DNA from: JAAZNO01 sp012798275
GTDB taxonomy: Bacteria > Chloroflexota > Anaerolineae > B4-G1 > SLSP01
Direction: 5' to 3'
Assembly: GCA_035347995.1 (NCBI GenBank)
Contig: DAOPQD010000042.1
Span: forward strand, 1-26,549
DNA length: 26,549 nucleotides
The position numbers and the translations under genes were made by a program. Numbering within the stretch: position 1 is the stretch's first letter; each line of letters opens with the position of its first letter. The notes beneath the pieces were generated by a model. The model was not told where the DNA came from. It was given only the letters and a program-made list of their open reading frames with translations, and made no database searches. Positions 21,547-26,549 of the stretch are shown one piece after another.

Positions 21547-23226
21547 GTGTGACTCCAGACGCCGAAAGGCTTCTGGCAGGGCGCGGGCTACGTCGCCGGC
21601 GGCCATGCCGGCTACGCCGAATTGCCCGCGGGCGAGCTCCCCGGCCAGGCCGTGCAGATATGCCCCGGCAGCCGCGGCCTCGAAAGCGCCTAATCCTTGT
21701 GCCCGCAGCGCGACAATGACGCCTGCCAGCACATCCCCGGTGCCGGCTGACGCCAGACCGGGATTGGCGAAGGGAAGCAGGACCGCCCGTCCATCCGGCG
21801 CGGCGACGACGGTAAAAGCGCCTTTGAGGAGGACGACGTGCCCCCATGCGGCGGCGTAACGGCGGGCGGTTTCCTGGCGCTCGGCCTGCAGAGCCGTTAC
21901 GTCCTCGCCCGTAAGGCGCGCCATCTCGCCGGGGTGCGGCGTGAGGATCGTCCCCGCGGGCAACCGCTGCGCCCAATCCTGCAGCCGGCTCAGGATATTG
22001 AGGCCGTCGGCATCCACAATCAGCGGGGGCAGCGCCAGAGGGGAATTTGTCCGCGCGTTGCTGGGGGTCAGCCGTGCGGTGAAACCGGCCTGACGACGCT
22101 CAGAGCGCGCTTCGAAGAGCTGCTGAATGAAGGCGATCGTCTCTGGCGCCTGCCCTAACCCGGGGCCGATCAACAGGGCGCCGGCATGAGGCAGGGTTTC
22201 CTCCAGTACACTGACCGCGTCAGCCGTGACCGCGCCCAAGGCGCTCGGCAGCAGCACATACGTGGCTTCGGGCACGAGTGGCACAATGGCGTCGTGCAGC
22301 GGGCCGGGGATTCCCAGGGTCACCAGGCCGGCGCCGGAGCGCACTGCCGCGAGCGCCGCCAGCGCTGCGGCGCCCGTGTAGTTGACCGAGCCGGCAACGA
22401 TGAGCGCGCGGCCAAACGTGCCTTTGTGGGCGTTGGCGGGACGGGCAGGCAACCAGCCGCGCACCTCCTCCGCTGTGAGGGCCTGTCCCCAGGCGACGGG
22501 CGCGGGCACGGTCTCGGGAATGCCAATATCGGCGACGAGCAGCTCGCCGCGCAGGCCGGCGGCGGGGAAACGGAAGTGTCCCGTCTTGGGAGCGGCGAAG
22601 GTAACGCTGAGATGCGCCTTCAGCGTGAGCGGATCGGCCTCGCCGGTGTCGAAATCCATCCCCGAAGGGCCGTCTACCGCGATGATGAGCGGGTGCGGGG
22701 CCATGACCGGCGGCGGCTCGACGAGAGAGGTGAGCGGTTGACGGTCGTCGCCAGAGGCGAGAGCCGCGCGTACTTCTTGCAGGAGGGCGGCCAGCGGCGC
22801 GCGCAGCGGCGGACGCGCCCCCGTTCCGAGCAGGGCGTCCATGAGCAGATCCGCCTGAACGGTCGCACGCCGGAGCTCTGCGCCTTCGGGATCGGCGTCG
22901 CGCGTGATGACGGTGACGCCGCGTTTTACGGCGCGCTGGAACACGGCATCGGTTTCCGTGTCGCGCGGCGTGACGAGGTAGGCCGTGACCTGTGCGCCGG
23001 CTTCAGCCAGGCAGCGCGCGGTGACCAGACCGTCCCCGCCATTGTTGCCGGGGCCGATCAGCGCCAGAACCCGGCGCCCTTTGACGCTTCCCTGCCGCAG
23101 GATCGCGCGGGCTACCCCTTGACCGGCCAGCTCCATCATCCGTTCGAAAGAATATCCGGCGGCAACAGCGGCGGCCTCCCACTCGCGCATGGCAGTCACA
23201 GAGAGGATGGGCATTTTGGGGTTCAT
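21544..23226 (-). CDS. nnr: Bifunctional NAD(P)H-hydrate epimerase and dehydratase
   Basis: Repairs hydrated NAD(P)H in the cytoplasm. Residues about 1-245 are the YjeF-N epimerase (MELAGQGVARAI, GPGNNGGDGLVTARCL, DALLGTG, VDGPSGMDFDTG). Residues about 255-560 are the ribokinase-like dehydratase (KGTFGRALIVAGSVNYTGAA, GPGLGQ, VDADGLNIL, LTPHPGEMARLTG, NPGLASAGTGDVLAG). The length of 560 is slightly above the usual 490-530, owing to inserts near 150-175 and 385-400. The usual DIPSG is DGPSG here. ATG 23226 lies 12 bases after mogA; ATG 23214 is an alternative. Both genes read as one leftward unit. Confidence 0.94.
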   Translation of the reverse strand: MNPKMPILSVTAMREWEAAAVAAGYSFERMMELAGQGVARAILRQGSVKGRRVLALIGPGNNGGDGLVTARCLAEAGAQVTAYLVTPRDTETDAVFQRAVKRGVTVITRDADPEGAELRRATVQADLLMDALLGTGARPPLRAPLAALLQEVRAALASGDDRQPLTSLVEPPPVMAPHPLIIAVDGPSGMDFDTGEADPLTLKAHLSVTFAAPKTGHFRFPAAGLRGELLVADIGIPETVPAPVAWGQALTAEEVRGWLPARPANAHKGTFGRALIVAGSVNYTGAAALAALAAVRSGAGLVTLGIPGPLHDAIVPLVPEATYVLLPSALGAVTADAVSVLEETLPHAGALLIGPGLGQAPETIAFIQQLFEARSERRQAGFTARLTPSNARTNSPLALPPLIVDADGLNILSRLQDWAQRLPAGTILTPHPGEMARLTGEDVTALQAERQETARRYAAAWGHVVLLKGAFTVVAAPDGRAVLLPFANPGLASAGTGDVLAGVIVALRAQGLGAFEAAAAGAYLHGLAGELARGQFGVAGMAAGDVARALPEAFRRLESH

Positions 23227-23238
23227 GGGACGCCTCGA

Positions 23239-23784
23239 TTACACCAGCTGCGGGCGGAAATGCCCGCTCTCGCTGGTGGGATCTTCGCGTAGCAAGGCAA
23301 TCGCGTGGGGCAGGGCCGGCAGAATGGCGCGGAGGTTTTCGACGGCGCCGCGCGGGCTGCCTGGCAGGTTGATGATGAGCGTGCGGCCGCGGATGCCACA
23401 GACGGCGCGGGACAGCATGGCGTGCGGCGTGTGCTGCAGCGACGCCATGCGCATCGCCTCGGCCAGGCCGGGCGCTTCTTTATCGAGTACATCGCGGGTA
23501 GCTTCCGGCGTCACGTCCTTGGGGGCGAAGCCCGTCCCGCCGGTGACGAGGATGAGATCGAGCGGACTGCCCTCGACGCCTGCATCGGCCCAGGCGCGCA
23601 GCTGTGCGGCGAGCTGTTCCCGGTCATCGGGGAGGATGCGCCGGGCGCGCACCTCGGCACCGAGCGCTCTGACGACCAGTTCCTGCAGCGCCGGACCGCT
23701 CGCGTCGGCGTATGCGCCTGCCGCCGCCCGGTCGCTGGCTGTGAGGATGGCGACTTTGGGAGAGGGGGTCAGGGTTTCTATCAA
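23239..23784 (-). CDS. mogA: Molybdopterin adenylyltransferase, MogA/MoaB family
   Basis: Adenylates molybdopterin in molybdenum cofactor synthesis. 181 residues from a TTG start at 23784, selected because AAAGGAG (23795-23789) lies just upstream. The frame is open to 23859, but that extension is translated GTGAGACATGAG repeat sequence. Family motifs: AILTASDRAAAG, ADASGPALQELV, ILPDDREQL, LILVTGGTGFAPKDVTPEAT, SRAVCGIRGRTLIINLPGSP. No other moa or mob gene is in the window. It is 12 bases from nnr, a pairing without an evident pathway link. Confidence 0.92.
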   Translation of the reverse strand: MIETLTPSPKVAILTASDRAAAGAYADASGPALQELVVRALGAEVRARRILPDDREQLAAQLRAWADAGVEGSPLDLILVTGGTGFAPKDVTPEATRDVLDKEAPGLAEAMRMASLQHTPHAMLSRAVCGIRGRTLIINLPGSPRGAVENLRAILPALPHAIALLREDPTSESGHFRPQLV

Positions 23785-23800
23785 CGCGCTCCTTTCGTAT

Positions 23801-23842
23801 AGTGAGACATGAGATGTGAGACATGAGCTGTGAGACGTGAGA
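23801..23842. repeat. GTGAGACATGAG-type direct repeats
   Basis: Successive TGAGACATGAG, TGTGAGACATGAG and TGTGAGACGTGAG words lie upstream of mogA, a cluster of the same word family seen at 2158-2199. Confidence 0.7.
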
Positions 23843-23900
23843 AGAACACCGTGAATCAAAGCCGGTGTTCAACAGCTCTCTGTTCACCACTTTCTACTCT

Positions 23901-25667
23901 CTACTCCCCTACCAGGGTGCTCCAAAGCCCATGAAGGCCTTCTTCGGTGACGCCGTAGTAGATGCGCAGCGTGTCTCCGACCCGTTGGACGAGGTCGAAG
24001 CGGGTGAGATTGCCATGCGCCCGCCGCTTCCACATCCCCACGTCACCCAGCCAGCGTACCTGCGCCGGATTGACGGGGTTATTTTCGGCCTCTTGGATAG
24101 CGTAGCGCCAGAGGTGCCGCGCCGAGCGGAGGGTGACGTTCTTGACCAGGTTGCCGTTGCGCAGATCGCGCATGGTGTAGTAGCGCGTCCCCTGGCGGAT
24201 TTCGACGTCGGCGATCTCGACGCCGGTGCGCGGCGGCGAGAGCAGCTCCGGTGTCTCGGCCGGTTGGAGTTGCAGCAGCTCCGCCGTCTCTGGCGGGAGG
24301 GGCGCGGTCGCGACGGGAGCGGGCGCGGGCGCTGCAGGTGGCTGTTCCGTCAGCCCGAGGCTGCGTTTGACCATGGCGACGATCTCGTCGCGCACGGCGA
24401 GGGTGGTCTCGGCTTCGCTGCGCAGGTAAATTTTGCTGTCGTCCACGGTGTAGGGGGCGTCGTTGCCGCGCGGCACGGTGATGCGTGCGACCTTCACGCC
24501 GAGCGTGTCTTGCAAATCTACGGTGAAGGCGAGCGCCGGCGTGAGGCGCGTCTCGATTTCGGTCCGCAGCATGTTGAGGACGCGCGTGGGCGCATTTCCC
24601 AGCCCGGTGGGCGGCTTGCGGGGATCCTCTGGCACGCCGATGTACAGCACGCCGCCGTTGGTGTTGGCGAAAGCGCACACATCGGCGACGATGGCGTCGA
24701 GGAAGCCGCCGCGCTTGCTGTATTGCTGATGGAAGTCCTGGACGATGTTCGGGCCTTCCTCGCGGGCGGCCTGAATGTAATCGAAGGGGCGCGCTTCGGC
24801 GCGGTAGGGGCGGGTGCAGGCGAAGTCATCCCCGTTGAAGACGGCGGCCAGCGCCTCGAAGCTGAGCTCCGGCAGCAGCACCTCGGTGACCCGGTCGCCA
24901 ACACCCAGATTCTTGGGATTGTGCGGGTCGCGCGTGAGGCGGTGGGAGTCGGAGCCCTGAATGCAACGCATGCGGCGCGGATATTCGGGCTTGGAGCCAT
25001 CGAAAAAGCGGGCCGTGGCATTCTTGCTCTGGCGGTCGAGGTCGGTCACTTCCAGGGCGTGGAGGTGTTCATCCTGCGTGAAGGCGATGCGCGTCTGGCC
25101 GCCGAAGCGAATTCCCTGGAGGGCGACGCCGTGATTGGAGTTTGCGTGGGCGCCGATGACGATGCCGCCCGCTTCGTGGATGAGTTGGTAGGCGGTGAGC
25201 ACGTCCGTGGTCGCTCCGACGTCGGTCGCGCCGCAATCCAGCTTGTCCGGCGGCAGTCCTAACTGCAACAGCAGGAATTCCAGATCGCGCAAATTGGTTT
25301 TCGGTGAGAAGATGCCGAGGATGTGAAAGCCAAACGTGGCGGTGAATTCGAAGCCTCGGAGGACGAGGATTTTGTCCAGCAGGCGCCGGTATTCCTGTAA
25401 TCGCTGCTCCTCTTCGGGGGCCAACCGTCCGAGCCGTTCGAGCAACTCCAGGTCGTCAATTTCCTCGGCTATGGCCTTGTGGCCGCTGACCGTGTTGTGG
25501 TCGGTGAAGGCGATGATGCTCACGCCTTTGCGCTCCGCTTCCCGGAGCAGGTCGAGGTAGGTCACGCCTTCTTGTTGAAAATCGGCGGAGGCAGGGGTAT
25601 GAAGGTGCAAATCCATTTGATACCATTGATCAATGGTGGGATTCTTTTTATGTCGTTTACGAGTCAT
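23901..25667 (-). CDS. PHP phosphoesterase fused to AlbA_2 (Schlafen-type) and a C-terminal domain
   Basis: A 588-residue cytoplasmic protein. The N-terminal PHP metal-dependent phosphoesterase spans about 18-290. Its probable metal ligands are His21/His23 (HLHTPASAD), Asp56-His57 (FTDHN), Glu107 (GFEF), His115, His174 (IGAHAN) and Asp240/His242 (GSDSH), so the active site looks intact. AlbA_2 spans about 305-435 (FLDAIVADVCAFANTNGGVL, YIGVPED, KIYLRSEAETTLAVRDE). A Pro/Ala linker (443-480) leads to a domain of about 105 residues (YYTMRDLRNGNLVKN, SARHLWRYAIQEAENN). PHP domains hydrolyse nucleotides or nucleic acids, and AlbA_2 domains bind nucleic acid. The substrate is unknown. It lies 27 bases after a response regulator gene; the ribosome site AGGA is six bases from ATG. 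Confidence 0.88.
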   Translation of the reverse strand: MTRKRHKKNPTIDQWYQMDLHLHTPASADFQQEGVTYLDLLREAERKGVSIIAFTDHNTVSGHKAIAEEIDDLELLERLGRLAPEEEQRLQEYRRLLDKILVLRGFEFTATFGFHILGIFSPKTNLRDLEFLLLQLGLPPDKLDCGATDVGATTDVLTAYQLIHEAGGIVIGAHANSNHGVALQGIRFGGQTRIAFTQDEHLHALEVTDLDRQSKNATARFFDGSKPEYPRRMRCIQGSDSHRLTRDPHNPKNLGVGDRVTEVLLPELSFEALAAVFNGDDFACTRPYRAEARPFDYIQAAREEGPNIVQDFHQQYSKRGGFLDAIVADVCAFANTNGGVLYIGVPEDPRKPPTGLGNAPTRVLNMLRTEIETRLTPALAFTVDLQDTLGVKVARITVPRGNDAPYTVDDSKIYLRSEAETTLAVRDEIVAMVKRSLGLTEQPPAAPAPAPVATAPLPPETAELLQLQPAETPELLSPPRTGVEIADVEIRQGTRYYTMRDLRNGNLVKNVTLRSARHLWRYAIQEAENNPVNPAQVRWLGDVGMWKRRAHGNLTRFDLVQRVGDTLRIYYGVTEEGLHGLWSTLVGE

Positions 25668-25694
25668 GGGTTTCCTGTTCTAAAATTGGGCTGA

Positions 25695-26123
25695 TCACTG
25701 CTGCGGGGCGTCAAGGGGGGGCGTTGCGGGCGAGTGCGGTCCTTCAGCTGTTGCGACCGCGAGCGCGCGGCTTTGCAGCAACTGATTAACCTTCGCGAAG
25801 AGCTGCGAGGGCAGAAAGGGCTTGAGCATGAAGTCATCCGCGCCACACGCCAGGCATTTGTCTTTGAGATCCATCCCGGAGAGGGCAATGACGGGAATCT
25901 CCGACAGTTCTGGATCGTGTTTGAGACTTTGGAGGATCGTCAGGGTGTCCTGTTCTGCAAGGTGCATGTCGAGAAGGATGAGGTCCGGCCGCTGGGCCGC
26001 TGCGGTCGGCAGGATGGCTTCCGGGCGTGAGACGATGATGGGCATATGTCCTTCCATCTCCAGCAGAGTGTTGAGGAAGTCCAGCATCACCATGTTATCA
26101 TCAACGACCATTACTTTACTCAT
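25695..26123 (-). CDS. Single-domain response regulator
   Basis: A 142-residue receiver domain (CheY-like) with no output domain. The acidic pocket is Asp8-Asp9, the phosphoacceptor is Asp52 (LILLDMHLAE), the switch residue is Ser82 (ALSG), and Lys101 is in MLKPF. The final 25 residues are a Pro/Ala-rich tail. No histidine kinase is nearby. The gene precedes the PHP-AlbA_2 gene by 27 bases and probably shares its mRNA, so it may act by contact with that protein or another partner. Its ATG lies within an 11-bp tandem repeat, described separately. Confidence 0.93.
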   Translation of the reverse strand: MSKVMVVDDNMVMLDFLNTLLEMEGHMPIIVSRPEAILPTAAAQRPDLILLDMHLAEQDTLTILQSLKHDPELSEIPVIALSGMDLKDKCLACGADDFMLKPFLPSQLFAKVNQLLQSRALAVATAEGPHSPATPPLDAPQQ

Positions 26124-26134
26124 ACTTTACTCAT
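26113..26134 (-). repeat. 11-bp tandem duplication over the response regulator start
   Basis: On minus, ATGAGTAAAGT occurs twice in tandem. The first ATG (26134) begins ATG AGT AAA GTA TGA, whose stop overlaps the true ATG (26123). The duplication leaves the real frame unchanged because 11 bases shifts the first copy out of frame. Confidence 0.85.
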
Positions 26135-26214
26135 TCAAATCTTGTGTTCAACCCGCTTCGGCAGCGTTGTCGGGCGCAGCAGTGCGTGAGATATTGGTTT
26201 TCTAATTGAAGTAA

Positions 26215-26243
26215 ATTGTACCACAGATTCACGGATTCTGAAA
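26215..26243 (-). promoter_or_regulatory. Candidate promoter of the response regulator operon
   Basis: On minus, TTTCAG (26243-26238), 17-base spacer ending TGG, TACAAT (26220-26215), an extended -10 type. The leader is about 85 bases. Confidence 0.5.
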
Positions 26244-26251
26244 TACTTCTC

Positions 26252-26279
26252 TTGTTTTCCTGTCTGTCTGGGGTACAAT
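26252..26279 (+). promoter_or_regulatory. Candidate rightward promoter
   Basis: TTGTTT (26252-26257), 16-base spacer, TACAAT (26274-26279). It would transcribe repeats G6 and T3 toward the window edge. No gene is visible after it within the window. Confidence 0.4.
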
Positions 26280-26309
26280 GAGCCTGTTTTTTAAGCCGTC
26301 CCTGGCGCG

Positions 26310-26414
26310 GGTGTGTGGAAACGTATGAAGTGCGAACGTGGGCACGTGGGCACGGTTCTATTTTCCGAGAAGACGCCATGTGCTGGCGCACGCTATCCAA
26401 AAATGAAAATGTGC
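26310..26414 (+). repeat. Dispersed repeat family G, partial copy G6 joined to T3
   Basis: Matches the start of G3: GTGCGAACGTGGGCAC plus a second GTGGGCAC, the TGTGCTGGCGCAC hairpin, TATCCA, and ATGAAAATGTG. It then stops, and repeat T3 begins with GGTCACTGTTCAGCC. It is the complementary half to G4. Confidence 0.82.
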
Positions 26415-26415
26415 G

Positions 26416-26549
26416 GTCACTGTTCAGCCCGGCGCCAGGTGGCTAGCCGGCGATGGATGAACCTTTGTAAGCTGCAGCCTTTGCCCCTCCCCCAGCCCCC
26501 TCCCCAACGGCGTTTGCGCCGTTGGGGAGGGGAGAAAAAATAAGGGGGT
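26416..26549 (+). repeat. Triple-hairpin repeat family T, copy T3 (cut by window edge)
   Basis: GTCACTGTTCAGCC, GGCGCCAGG, CGGCGATGGATGAACCTTTG, then H1 (26502-26527) with an intact 11-bp stem and TTTG loop, then GAGAAAAAATAAGGGGG, the start of H2. The window ends there. Confidence 0.85.

Noticed and set aside
20252..21976. Long minus-strand frame antisense to the flavodiiron gene
   Set aside because: Shadow: it crosses a terminator and overlaps two genes with intact active-site motifs.
23865..25262. 465-codon plus-strand frame antisense to the PHP-AlbA_2 gene
   Set aside because: Shadow of a protein whose metal ligands and domain motifs are all on the minus strand.

Overview
This 26.5 kb window is a GC-rich bacterial chromosome segment. 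It is most likely from the phylum Chloroflexota (Anaerolineae-like). That placement is inferred from overall character: a VanW/YoaR-type wall protein, a DUF2804 protein, an isolated DUF4332 helix-hairpin-helix protein, a PHP-AlbA_2 fusion, and intergenic spacers full of short palindromic repeats and heptamer arrays. No rRNA or other phylogenetic marker settles it. About 20 protein genes and 2 tRNA genes are supported. No transposase, integrase, phage gene or CRISPR array was seen.

Layout. 1-263: reversed dispersed repeat. 264-803 (-): PadR regulator. 804-1303: triple-hairpin repeat and a strong tRNA promoter. 1304-1460 (+): two CAT-anticodon tRNAs and a terminator. 1542-3290 (-): small membrane protein and a DUF2804 protein. 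3291-3726: divergent spacer with a second copy of the dispersed repeat. 3727-7755 (+): xpt-guaA (xanthine to XMP to GMP) followed by a VanW-domain protein. 7837-8904 (-): two-TM protein of unknown role. 9160-13070 (+): complete ABC importer operon (lipoprotein receptor, two permeases, ATPase). 13156-14679 (+): O-antigen ligase/polymerase-like membrane protein. 14680-15038: longest dispersed-repeat copy. 15039-16175 (+): beta-propeller-like lipoprotein. 16181-16301: 17-unit heptamer array. 16364-17949 (+): dnaN and a DUF4332 protein. 18029-18460 (-): DUF3806-like protein. 18476-18936: second triple-hairpin repeat joined to the end of the other repeat. 18937-21481 (+): duplicated-domain lipoprotein, half-size EamA protein and a flavodiiron protein. 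21544-26123 (-): response regulator, PHP-AlbA_2 protein, MogA/MoaB and NAD(P)HX epimerase/dehydratase. 26124-26549: divergent spacer with the start of one repeat joined to a third triple-hairpin repeat, cut by the window edge.

Most coding genes are ordinary housekeeping or transport genes. The unusual content is in the spacers. There are two dispersed repeat families, called here T (three hairpins) and G (GC-rich palindromes with a conserved CCGCGC-TGAA-GCGCGG hairpin). They occur whole, truncated, and as T/G chimeras. Family T places two GC hairpins, each followed by a T tract, in one orientation, so it looks like a portable double intrinsic terminator. One T stem shows a compensatory base-pair change between copies. 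All three T copies lie in spacers upstream of leftward genes, two of them demonstrably between divergent genes. The other notable item is a response regulator adjacent to a PHP-phosphoesterase/AlbA_2 fusion with an unfamiliar C-terminal domain.
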